Assembly (NCBI RefSeq): GCF_963678635.1
Contig: NC_087069.1
Location: forward strand, 11,307,206-11,371,205
DNA length: 64,000 nt
Direction: 5' to 3'
Source of the DNA: Symsagittifera roscoffensis
Taxonomy: Eukaryota; Xenacoelomorpha; Acoela; Convolutidae
Below are positions 53,816 to 64,000 of the stretch, piece by piece. Position 1 is the first letter of the stretch. Every line of letters begins with the position of its first letter. A program made the position numbers and the translations under genes. The notes under the pieces were generated by a model. That model had not been told where the DNA came from. It saw only the letters and a list, made by a program, of their open reading frames with translations, and did not search any database.

Positions 53816-56800
53816 TAACAAATCTGAGGTTATTAGATGCGTTGCAAGAGGTACTCAGCTAATGGATTTGTGTCATCTGCGCTGTACATTTGCTTCACTT
53901 GACAATTGCGGTTTCTTTTGAGGCGAAATCGTCAAGTGTTTTGTTCTTTTTTGTTTAAAATAAAAAAGGTTCTCCTTTTAAGGTAGGCGATTAACTTGGG
54001 CATTTGATTTCAAAGCTCAAAGTAAAAAATACTACACATAAATAACGTGTATGAAACAAAACGTGTATGACTCCAAAAGAAAGGAATCAAACTGACATGG
54101 AGGCTGTTTTTAACCAATTTTTGATGCTTTTGTTTATATGTTTTCCTCAATATTTTTTCGAAAGATTGTTAGCTTTGATTTCGCTTGTTAATCTTTGAAG
54201 TTTCTTAAAATTCGCATGCTCAAGGCTTTGAAGTTATCCTGCTCATAGTATTGTCCCTTTTCTATTGTAGCTCAAAAAGTCCGTTGTTTTATTTGACAAG
54301 CGGAAGAAATAACTTTGGATAAATTAGCCAGAAAAATCCAATTTCCACCTCAAACTCTTATAAAAACGTAAAAGCATTTATTGATCTCAATTTTTGTTTA
54401 TCTTATGAAACTATTGGCAAAACAAAACACAAATTTTCAACTGATAACTTACCCAGAGTTTTAGCGAATAAAAAAAATGCCTTGGGGGGAGTTACCAGGG
54501 AAGATTTAGAGGGTGTCGCCTTGCATTGATGTCATAGCACAAATTTTTAAATTTTACAAGAAAGTGAGATGATAGAAATTAGCCGAGCTTTGTACAAACT
54601 AAAAGAATCAGCTCAAAAAAATTCCTGAAAAAAACTCAAACTTTTTTCAAAAATTTTTTCTCAGAAGTGGTTTTTTGTTTCCGCCATTGCTGGAGTGCTC
54701 ATTGGTTTGTGCATCTCCACTTCTATGGCCTATATCTTGTGCTTTCCATTTTTTGATAATTACTTCCTGCTATTTTTTGATAATTATCTTTGTTTTGTTA
54801 TTGACAATCACGACTGACCCATAGTTCAACCTCGGCTCCTACGTCTTCCTTCGCAGTTTCTGCCTTCAAAATTATGATTTGTTTTTTGTTCACATTTTTG
54901 AAAGTTTTTTTCCCTGCGTTGTTTGTTGTGTTTTTCTATTAGGAAAACTGAAAGAATCAAACTGTTTCCTATCCAAGCTAGACTAAAAAAGAACGAAAAT
55001 ACAAATTTCATGAATAATTGAAAAAGATGTTGAGCTAATTAAGTGGGAGGACGTATTTGTCTTATAGGTCTACTTAAAAGAAACTCAAGCAGAAAAAAAA
55101 AGAAATAATGTCAATTTGCACGCATAGAAATGTATACGCACTGAAAAAAAATTAATTTTGGATTTATTTAAATTGATTTCAGAGCAATCAAATATAATAT
55201 TCATTTTAGGATTTGAAATGGACTTTAAATAGTTGTTTCTTAAAAGTTTTTTTTATCAAATTAATGTCTCGCTAAAATCAATCCAAATCGCACAGAAATT
55301 CGATTTTTGAAAATTTCCTTTAAAATCATTTTGAAGATTGATTATCAGATCGATTTAAGTGTCGAAAAAATTCTTCTTAATTAAATTTAAATCATTTTTT
55401 CCGCTAATAATGCTAAAAAACGTATTCTTTAAAAAAATTGAAATTGTTATTTCAAATTTTTCATTAAAAGCAAAAACCCAAATAACAAATCAAGAAAGTG
55501 CCACAATGGATCAAATTTGATCTCAAATTTTTCAAAGTTTTCAGAAAAACAAAAAGTATAACCAGTATTTTGAAAACCGTATCGTCTTTTATAATGCTTC
55601 CATACTCTATAGATGTAAAATGAAAAGTAATTGGCAGTGAATAAAATCAACACAAACTCAAAACTGATGAAAGTCGACTGAACTATTTGACTTAAATTAG
55701 TTTTGAAAATTTTTTAATTCCCTTAAAATAAAAAAAACTGAAGAGACAAACAATGGATTTAATTTATATCGATAAAAAAGGATTTGGATCATTTTTGGAG
55801 CTGACATTAATGAAGCTTTAAAATGAATTTCAAATTGATCCAAATCGTTAAAAACTTTTTCTAATTAATCTTCGTACTTTTTCAATACAAAAATTGATGT
55901 CATAAATCTTCTACTTTTTTCATTCTGAAAATGATCCTAATCCCTATTTGTCATTGCGTGTATGTAATTAAAATATCGAATTAGGAATTTGAAAATACAA
56001 CAATTTGATTTAGTACAAAGATTGTTGTATTTAGTTGACGTCCACAGAAGAAAAATGCTTATCATACAATTTCATTTATGAAGTCTATGGAAAAAAAGCT
56101 TATCTTAGAAAATTCATTCAAAATTTAAAAAGTGTAAAAATTTCTAATGAACATTTTTGTCTATTTGCCTCTTTTGAAGCTTTCTGGTCATTAAAAAAAA
56201 AGTTCATCATACTTTTCTATATATAAAAATTATTTGATCTGCAATTTTTCGTAAACAAATACAAAAAATTGAGGTAACATTTTTTAAATTTTTTTTTGGC
56301 TGCAAACTTGTTTTTGTGCTTAAATATAAATTTAAAGAGATAAATTTTTTTTTCATTCAAAATGTCACATTTTGTGTTTATAACGTAGTCCAGGATGAGT
56401 TTTTCACTCAAAAAGTCCAAAAATCACAAGAAAGTGTTTTTTTTGTGAACACGATTATTATCTTTTGTTTCATTAGCTAAAATAAGAAAAAGTTGTTGAA
56501 AAACAGGCCTTTTTTCTGAAACATCAAAATTTTAAGACTAGCCATATTCAAAAAGTTACTTTTTGTTTTATAATTCCATGTGAAAAGGTTAAAATTAATA
56601 TTTATGGCTAAAGTCACCAAACGCAGTTTATCTGCGTGGTAACTGCCAGTTACACACTGCGTTGTTTTATGACAAAAAATCCTAAAACATGTTTCAAAAA
56701 TCTTGAAACATGTGCCTCAAAAATCCTGAAACATGAAAATTTCGAAACAAAAATTTTTTGTGTTTTCAATTTTTTGTATTTTCATTACAAAAATTTTTTG

Positions 56801-57161
56801 TATTTTCTCTATGAAATTGTATGAAAGAGTATGATAAGCATTTTTTGCCAACCCGGGTTGGTAATCTATTTTTTTTTCAATTTGGCTAAGTAACCAATTG
56901 ATAGGCATTTGTTTTATTGAGCTGGAAATTGAAATAAATTCAATTTGAAATACAAATCAAATCGGTTTTTTGTTGTTTGTTGCCTTCTGTAGTTAAACTT
57001 TTTATATTTGTTTAGTTCAACATCACTCAGAATTGGTTGTAAAATCTTTCGTTCCAAACAAAACTTTGCCGATAGTTTAAGTATTTGATTTACAAATAAA
57101 ATGATTGTTAACGAAATTAAGCACCTGCAAATTTGATTTATTGGAGCAATTTCCGATTTTT
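53816..57161. other. AT-rich region with scattered short repeats, no gene recognised
   Basis: Motifs such as AAATGCTTATCATA recur near 56,050 and 56,830 and again at 62.8-63.3 kb. Open frames are short and T/A-driven. I see no exon with good splice sites. Confidence 0.4.
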
Positions 57162-57594
57162 CGGGGCGGATCTAGGATTTTTATGAGGGTGGAAAGTTTA
57201 TCCAAAAATTTTGACATTTTTGTCAGGCTTTTTTGAGGTTGAACAAATTGATTTTCCGAGCTCTCCCAAAGTACTCAAAAGACCCTGTTTTTGCCAAAAT
57301 TACTGCACTGCGCAGGCAAAATGTTGGAAAAACAGGTCAATAAAAGCGTGATTGGGCCTTTTTTTGGAAAATTGTGCCCCAAAAGTTCCGGTTTTTCCGT
57401 GCGCGCTTCTCCCTCAAAATAAGTTAATATTGGCGGCGAAAGCGCCTTCACAAAAATTTTAGGGACCGTCAGTCAAAATAGATATCTCAAACTAGTACGA
57501 AAGGGTGACATTTTGGGTCGACAGGGGTTCGAACCCCTGAGTAAAAGTCGTCCGCCCCTAATCCCACCCCTTTAATCCGCTGGTGAGCATTTTG
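57162..57594 (-). mobile_element. hAT-like relic
   Basis: CGGGGCGGATCTAGGATTTT at the left. Internal blocks are the inverse of those at 2861-3701 (GAGCTCTCCCAAAG, GGCGGCGAAAGCGCC, ACTAGTACGAAAGGG, GGGTCGACAGGGG). The right end is degraded. Confidence 0.55.
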
Positions 57595-57978
57595 GTTGTA
57601 TTTTGTTAAAACATTTTATTGAATCTGGAATTATATGTTCTGTTTTTTTTGTGTTACCTTAAAATTTTTCTTTGAAGTATGATATCATAAAGTGGAATTG
57701 TGATTTGATTCCATTTTGTTACTGACAAAGCAATTGCTTTTCCCAATTTTTATGCTTCGCTGCTGTTGATCTGGTAATTGAGTGTGACCATCTGGGCAAC
57801 CGACGGTCCTGGACTTCTTCTCTGACCGTTGTTTCAGAAAATCTAGTTTTTTAGTTGCTCGTTAACCTCTATTTTTCTAAGTAAAGTATCGATAATAGAT
57901 GACGTTGAAAAATGAGAACTTCAGCTTATTTTTTCAATTTTTAAGTAGGTGGAAGATAGAACAATTGCTTTTTCTCAT

Positions 57979-58269
57979 GCAGTTTGTTCTCCGGTCAAGA
58001 TTGACAATTAATGCTTGGCTCTTCCTAGTATCGAAAACAGGTTTATTCAAATTTTATCCTCACAATTAGTTGGATTACACCCGATTCATGTAAACAGTAG
58101 AAACTCTGTTTGACGACCCAATCTCCTCGGCTTAAATTTTTATTTGACATTTTTTTTCAAAATATCTCAAAGGATCGTATTAAAATTGTTTTCAATCGGT
58201 TTTATTATGATTTTAATACCAGTCTTTCTGAAATTAAACAAATGTATGACATTCATTTATGAAACAATT

Positions 58270-58314
<45 letters not shown>

Positions 58315-58325
58315 TCACAATTTTA
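57979..58325 (+). repeat. Segmental duplication, copy 1
   Basis: From TTGTTCTCCGGTCAAG through AAACAATTACAGTCTCTC it matches 63,453-63,770 at perhaps 85-90 percent by eye. The two direct copies bracket the gene-bearing segment at 60-62 kb. Confidence 0.75.
58273..58310 (+). repeat. (CT)n microsatellite
   Basis: Eighteen or so CT units within the segmental duplication. The other copy has only TCTCTCTG, so the repeat has expanded here. Confidence 0.9.
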
Positions 58326-58539
58326 AATCAACTAAAAAAAAACATTTTAACAAATTAAAATCAGTTAAAAAGTTATCTGTTTTCGATACGTTTATAATCA
58401 ATTTTGATCAATTATTTTATCCGGTTTTGCAATTTTGTTTTTGCTGCCAAAAATCGGATCATTTTGTCCTGGATCTGTATTTGAGTCGATGTTCTATTTA
58501 ATTATTTTCCCTGGGGTTTTGCTCTCGGCTCTGAAATGC

Positions 58540-60180
58540 GCGATTAGATATATTGCTGTCAGATTCCGGTAGCTTTCGACTTTGGGGTCCTGGCCGCATA
58601 GAAATAGTCTAGTACAGTCAACTTCAGAACTAGAACGAGTTAAGCATTTTCAGCGCCTGACAAGACCACTCATTTGTGTTACACGGTGTCGGATTCAAAA
58701 TGTTCGGCAAAGTTAAGTTCTTATTTCTTTTCCATTCCTTTTTACGGGGAAATAGATGTCAATTCTACACTTAGGTCTTATTAAAAGTTATTAGACACAA
58801 AAATACTTTTTTTAAAAAATATATCATTTTCTGATTCAAAACTGTAAGCCAGACCAAAAAAGCATCTCTCTGTCATTAATAATAATGTTTCGACTTTCAA
58901 AGACTGGGTTGTGTAGTAGGTTGTGTTTCAAAGACTGGGTTGCGAAAACTGGCAAAAAAACAATGAAACTAAGGAAGATTATGTTTTGACATTCAGAGGA
59001 GCTATACTAGAGATGATATGATCCGAGCATGCGAAAAAGGGGACCCCTCAGATTTTTGGGGGACAAGTGATAAGCAATTGATAGTAATAGGACCACAGCA
59101 TGAGAAATAAGTCTGCTAAATAGTATGATCGGACGGGAAACTTACTTGGCTCCCCGGAGGTGACTTTTTGGTTTGTTTTCGCCCTCATTAGACGGACTAC
59201 GTTCCCCTGATAGCTAGAAGGTAGTGTTTTGAATAGAGTACAGATAGAAGTTTTTGATGCTTGGAATGAATTAGCTACTTATGAAAAGTGCCTCGCCCTA
59301 CCCTTGGGAGGTCGGAACGTCAACGAAATAGTTACAATAAAAACATTGGGAGGGACACTGAGGAAACATAGCATGGTTTGGAAGTTGAGTTGAACTGGAG
59401 GACTGAAATTCACGGAGGTTAGGAATTAGTTGATCAGAATCATATCAGTTTGCCGCATACCGGATTTCCACTAAGCGTGAAAATATTGATAAAAGAAACC
59501 GAACTTGGCATGTGGCAGAGTTGACAGGGGGAGGGACATAGTCATAAAACATGTTCGGACGGATGATTCAAGCGGATGTCAGGACTGATAGGGAATTGCG
59601 TGACTTAACTAAAACCAAGTGTAAGGAAATATTGGAGGGTATTGGAGAGCCTTTGAGAGTAAAAACAGTAATTGGCTAACGAATTGGAGGGTAATGGAGA
59701 GCCTTTGACAGTAAAAACTGTAATTGGCTAACATTAAGAGTAGTTGGTTCTCAGTTAGAGAGAGAGAGAACGATTGAGCAAGCCGAAGAGGATGCTATTG
59801 CTTGAAGCGAGGCTAGTTGTGTCTCTCAGTTATTAGAAACTCCTCGAGCTTATTTGAACCCGAGTTTAGTACCGGGATGAATTAGTTGTGTGACCGCATC
59901 GAGTCAATCGAAAACTGACGAGCGGCTAACAAAGCGATTAAACGGAACGAAACGCCGGCTTCGTTATAGAAATTATTAAATAGTAGTTAGCTCATTAAGG
60001 GCATTATAAACAACTTTTATTTTCTTTGCGATTGAGATTTTACTTATTGTGTCCACGATTTGTTGAACTAGCTAGAAACGCAACAGGAGAGCCTAAAAGA
60101 GAATAAACCAAAAGGGGATAGTTGCGTAATCCTTTGGTCGGCCGATTCCGTCTGGATGCCAACATAGCCTTTCGGAATTG
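58540..60180. other. G-richer block upstream of the ORF at 60,192
   Basis: Richer in G and in purines on the plus strand than its surroundings, without a long ORF. It contains a 52-base tandem duplication at 59,631-59,734 and several CTAACGA/GGCTAAC strings. It could be the 5' part of an uncharacterised element or a transcribed leader. I could not define its ends. Confidence 0.35.
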
Positions 60181-60191
60181 TGGATAAAATC

Positions 60192-60419
60192 ATGTCCAAC
60201 GCTATTACACTGTACAAAGGGAGAAATTCCGGGGCCATTAAAAAGAGTGAAAGCGTGCCTACAGGAGACGATTCCCTGGAAGAAATCTACAGTGTTGTTC
60301 AAATAAACTTTGACCTAAAAACTAGCCCCTTTGAGACATCGTTCTTATACCATCCGAAAAGTGTTTTCACTTTCAACAGCTCTAAAAATGTTTCATCTGT
60401 GAACGTTATTGAGAGTTAG
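60192..60419 (+). CDS. 75-residue ORF related to repeat family F
   Basis: ATG-started and intact, with a balanced hydrophilic composition and no domain recognised. Its second half aligns by eye with the start of repeat family F (GACAAATTTCGACTTTTTAACTAGCC in the repeat, AACTTTGACCTAAAAACTAGCC here). The following 300 bases continue as a diverged family-F copy. In the intronic copies the same stretch has stops. So this copy may be nearer to a coding ancestor of the family, or the frame may be open by chance. Confidence 0.4.
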   Translation: MSNAITLYKGRNSGAIKKSESVPTGDDSLEEIYSVVQINFDLKTSPFETSFLYHPKSVFTFNSSKNVSSVNVIES

Positions 60420-60730
60420 GGCGCTCGAAAATTGCATTTTGGCTAAATTGGGAAAATTAGCGCGCGATATAACCTGTTATTTATTTCGCCTCAACGGCTA
60501 TCTAATCCCGGATCAGAAAACGTTCAAAATTGATTTAATTTCTGACAAAAATATATCTTTCTAAACAACAACTGCATCCTTTTATTAAACATCGGGTGTG
60601 ATTAAAAATTTACAAAAATTAACCTGAAAAAAATTTTTCTTCATGTTTTTTTTTAATTATAAAATTTGAAACTCTTTTAAGACATGCATGATTTTGCTCT
60701 GATACCAGCAACCTTGTTGTTTTTTGGTTT
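60420..60730 (+). repeat. Diverged repeat family F copy
   Basis: TTGCATTTTGGCTAAATTGGGAAAATTAGCGCGCGATAT parallels 38,870-38,905, and later blocks follow in the same order to CTCTGATACCAGCAACCTTG. Confidence 0.55.
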
Positions 60731-61475
60731 TCTCGAGGGGAGGACAAAGTCGAATTGCGAAGGTTTCTTCAGCGCTGTTTTAAAAGTGAGATGATTTCCC
60801 GTTCGCTGATTTATTTTATCTACAAAGACTTTATTCAAAAGTTTTATAAGATTATTCATGATCTGACACAAAACGCATAGATTGATGGGCCTTGGGTAGA
60901 AGGAATTTTATGATTTCCTTTCAGTAATTGACACCCTGGGTTTTGATTTTTTTGTTTTTACTTCACTGTTTAATGATTACCAAAAAGAGCAACTCTGGTA
61001 TCATACAACGAATTTTAATGATCGATTTTAGTTTAAAAAAGTTTTGTTTCATTTGAAATGAACGACCATCTTATGGCCATAAGTAACGATTAACCAATAC
61101 TTAAAAAAATAAAGATAAAAGTCCAGCCGGTCATTTTAGAGCTTCGGTTAAAAAAAATTCTGGGATCGTCTCGAAAAGTTCATCTCATTATTAAAAAAAA
61201 AGGTTTTAAAATTACCTTTTGAGAAGTTTTTCTAAAGAAAAATTGTTTTCTGTTTTGCTTAGCTTTTTTCACGTTTTTGCTTTTCTTTCGTAAGATACCC
61301 TTGTTACCCGAGAAGTCAAACAATTGATAAAATGTGACCAATTGACTTCTGATTTTGATTGAATTCATTTTTCTAATTTCATTGTTATATATATAATTTT
61401 ATTGAAGTTTTTGTTTGGATAAATTTTTTCCTCATTTTGTACTAATAACGTGTGTGTGCGATACCAAAAACAATT
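60731..61475. other. AT-rich spacer
   Basis: Possible promoter for the downstream ORF: TATATATATAATTT near 61,387-61,400 is TATA-like, about 80 bases before the ATG. That placement is suggestive only. Confidence 0.3.
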
Positions 61476-62156
61476 ATGTCAAACTTGGAGTCAGAAATTC
61501 AGTACATATCCGACACATGTCGAATATTTTTAACGGTGGCCATCGGCGGAAGCAGAGACGAAACTCGCGAGGCCCTGAAAGAACTGTCAATCACAAACGC
61601 GGTAGACTATCTTCCTAAGTACCTGCCAATCAGGCGGCAAATTAGACTACATCTTCACAACTATGACAGAATCAAATCAGCAGCCGCTGCTAGTACTGCT
61701 ATGATTCACAGCGCTAGCAGTGGTCCTGTAATTCGACCATTTATTCTAGATGAGTTCCATATAAGACTCCTTCGCAGTCCCAAAGACCACGTGATCAAAT
61801 CTCTTTTGTCAGATTTCCAGAGGAGAGTGGACAGCACTTCTGAACGGGGAAAAATTCTGCGAGGGGTCATCCCTTTGGGCGCGGCTTTGTTGTATTGTGT
61901 GCTCTTGGGTTGTAGATATGTACAAGATGGGGTAAGTCTGGCTACTTTGTTTCTGGACTTCATACCCGCCTGGTCAGAGCGCATAGCCAGCGACTGTGGA
62001 GTTTGTATGTACAAAGTGTGGCAATTGGTAAGACTGGACTTGGAGACGTTCATATACCTCATGGCTTCCAGTGAGACCAGACTGATGCACCTGAATCACT
62101 CCAGAGATCAGCCGGACCAGTCTAGCAAAGATGGAGTTACTAATGGTGAGCAATAG
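61476..62156 (+). CDS. Unrecognised 226-residue protein or first exon
   Basis: ATG at 61,476, open to TAG 62,156, with clearly coding composition against AT-rich flanks. The protein is helical-looking. It has an N-terminal 'ISDTCRIFLTVAIGG' segment, an Arg/His-rich part near 50-75, an Ala/Ser patch (SAAAASTAMIHSASSG) near 69-84, and a hydrophobic segment near 133-145 ('VIPLGAALLYCVLLG') that could be a membrane or buried helix. The end is Asp/Ser/Lys-rich. A donor-like ATG|GTGAGC at 62,145 could splice it onward, so the stop may be intronic. An internal GGGGTAAGT near 61,933 is a weaker alternative, but coding continues past it. No family recognised. Confidence 0.65.
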   Translation: MSNLESEIQYISDTCRIFLTVAIGGSRDETREALKELSITNAVDYLPKYLPIRRQIRLHLHNYDRIKSAAAASTAMIHSASSGPVIRPFILDEFHIRLLRSPKDHVIKSLLSDFQRRVDSTSERGKILRGVIPLGAALLYCVLLGCRYVQDGVSLATLFLDFIPAWSERIASDCGVCMYKVWQLVRLDLETFIYLMASSETRLMHLNHSRDQPDQSSKDGVTNGEQ

Positions 62157-63452
62157 ATCCACAAAATTATTCATACATTTTTACAAGTTCTACAGAACTT
62201 TTTTTTGTTCTACAGAAGCTCGAAAATTGGAGGAAAAAAAACAGTTCTTTTTTAGTCTCAAATGACTTAAGTTATTCTCTATAAAACTATCTGCTTGCTT
62301 CATCAATCACTACCTATAAGGTTTTTGAATCATTTGAAAAATACGTATTTAGTTTTTCACTGAAAAAAAAAACAAAATTTGCTCATGTTCTCAAGATTAA
62401 CCTGACTGAAAAAAACTTAAGATGTTTTCCTTCCAATTTTTGTAAGTTATTTACTATTTTTGCTTCAATTACTAATATCAATAGAGTTCAAGTACGGACT
62501 TCACATGGAAATATATACCAAAAAAGTAGTTTTTTCAAAATTACTAGATAATTTTTAGTTTGAAATTATGTTGGTTGAGAAAAAAGTCCTGTTTTTTTTC
62601 CACAAATTTAGTTTTATTTTAGCAAATGAAACAAAGTGAATAGTTGTTTACAAAAAAAACACTTTGTTGTGATTTTTGGATTTTTTGGGTGAGAAACTCA
62701 TGCTGGACTAAGTTATAAACACAAAAATGTCAAGTTTTGCTTGCAAATTCTTTTTTTCTTAAAATTTTTATTTTAACACAATAGTAGTTTTGCAGTCAAA
62801 AAGGGATAAACAATTTTTTACCTGAATTTTTTATTTTTGTTTATGAAAAAAATGCTTATCATAGAAATTTCATTTCTAAAAATTTTATGATAAACATTTT
62901 TCTGACCGAATTTTGATTATGATTTTGATTGTCAAAAGGCCCTCTATCATAGATATACTTATTTAAACCTATTTAAAGTTACCCAGACACGTTTTTTGGT
63001 GATTTTTGAAAGTTTTTATGACAAAATGACTACTTTATAATTTTCATACGTGAAAATTGTATGATGAGCATTTTTTATTAAACTTTCAAATCATTTTTTT
63101 AATGTCCAGAAAGCTTCAAAATAGGCAATTAGACCAAAAATGTTCTTTAAAAACTTTTAAAACACTTTTTAAACTTTGTATGAATTTTCTATGACAAGCA
63201 TTTTTTCCATAAATTTCATATAAGAAACTGTATGACAAGCATTTTTCTTCTATGAATGTCAACGCGGGCTACGAAAAAAAAATGTTTCAAAAACTTTCCA
63301 GAGATTTGTGAACAAACAGCATTCGAAATTGATTCTAGTTTCAAGCGTTCAACTTGCAGAAAATTTAAATCTTTTTCCAGCAAAAATTAAAATCAAGTGG
63401 CCGTGTTATCAGGTTGTCCCAGCTAGTCCCAGCGCATTAAACAGTATATTTC
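62157..63452. other. AT-rich downstream region
   Basis: Repeated TATGACAAGCATTTTTTCC/AAATGCTTATCATA strings near 62,850, 63,060, 63,190 and 63,235, shared with 56.0-56.9 kb. No exon recognised. Confidence 0.4.
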
Positions 63453-63777
63453 AGTTTGTTCTCCGGTCAAGCTTGACGATTAAAATTTGGCTCCTCCTAG
63501 TAACGAAAACAGGATTATTCAAAATTTATCCTCACAATTAGTTTGATTACTCCCGTTTCATTTAATCAATAGGAATTTTTTCAAAGGACCCAATCTCCTC
63601 GGCTCAAGTTTTATTTGACTTCTCTTTCAAAATATCTGAAAGTATAGTATTAAAATAGTTTTCAATCGATTTTATCATGATTTTAATACCAGTTTTTCTG
63701 AAGTTAAACAAATATATGACATTCATTTATGAAACAATTGTAATCTCTCTGTTTCATAAAAGTTTTTAATCAACTAC
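63453..63777 (+). repeat. Segmental duplication, copy 2
   Basis: Direct repeat of 57,979-58,325. It ends AATCAACTAC, at which point a CAGGGGCGGATC element begins. Copy 1 continues AATCAACTAAAAAA without it. Confidence 0.75.
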
Positions 63778-64000
63778 CAGGGGCGGATCCAGGATTTTCT
63801 CGAGGGGGGCGGATTTAAAAAATTTTTTTTTTAGGTCGACCGAACTGATTTTTCTAGCTCTCCCTAGCACGGTTTAGTCCTTGTTTTGGCCGAATTTTCT
63901 GCACCGCAAGCAAAACTTTGAAAAAACAGTTCAAAAAAGACGTTTTTAGGGGTATTTTGGAAACATTAGACAAAAAAATGCGTTTTCCCCTCAAAGTTAG
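63778..64000 (+). mobile_element. hAT-like element, left end, cut by the window edge
   Basis: It begins CAGGGGCGGATCCAGGATTT and continues with family text (GGTCGACCGAACTGATTTTT, CTAGCTCTCCC, TTGTTTTGGCCGAATTTT). The right end lies outside the window. Confidence 0.7.

Overview
This window looks like an AT-rich, repeat-rich nuclear genome of an invertebrate animal. It has GT-AG introns with phase-consistent exons, very few genes, many short terminal-inverted-repeat (TIR) elements, and one giant LTR retroelement. I could not identify the species. No bacterial operons, rRNA, tRNA or CRISPR arrays are visible.

Layout. (1) 0.4-1.4 kb: the last two exons of a minus-strand membrane-protein gene. 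(2) 2.0-6.8 kb: a nest of small DNA transposons. Several have perfect 8-bp target-site duplications (TSDs). One 2.2-kb TIR element carries a copied piece of the membrane-protein gene. (3) 8.2-10.2 kb: remains of a Gln/Asn/Pro/Ser-rich coding region, broken by stops and frame changes. (4) 10,661-29,617: an 18,957-bp Ty3/Gypsy-type element. Its two 409-bp LTRs differ at four positions by my count, and a CAAG duplication flanks it. Its order is LTR, primer site, leader, small basic ORF (ORF0), Gag, protease, reverse transcriptase, RNase H, integrase, small hydrophobic ORF, two-helix/proline-rich ORF, Env-like glycoprotein, a further unknown ORF, 1.7 kb of 3' sequence, LTR. ORF0 and Gag are open; most later genes carry stops or frame changes. 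(5) 29.6-35 kb: a hairpin and an array of roughly 550-bp TIR elements. (6) 35,991-48,949: a plus-strand host gene of at least five exons with consistent phases, predicted at 881 residues, no family recognised. Its introns are full of repeats. (7) 49-64 kb: mostly repeats and AT-rich filler, a small ORF tied to a decayed repeat family (60.2 kb), and a 226-residue unrecognised ORF or first exon (61.5-62.2 kb).

The most notable object is the giant retroelement. It has the full capsid/polymerase set, a glycoprotein frame that opens with a signal peptide, and at least three additional ORFs of unknown function. ORF ends overlap or nearly abut (ORF0/Gag, hydrophobic ORF/two-helix ORF, two-helix ORF/Env, Env/post-Env), as in a compact virus-like genome. 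Near-identical LTRs alongside a broken pol and env suggest a young insertion of an already defective copy mobilised in trans, unless some breaks are recoding sites or sequencing errors.

The second notable object is the nested transposon cluster at 2-6.8 kb. Paralogous empty sites inside the window let insertion and gene-fragment capture be read directly.
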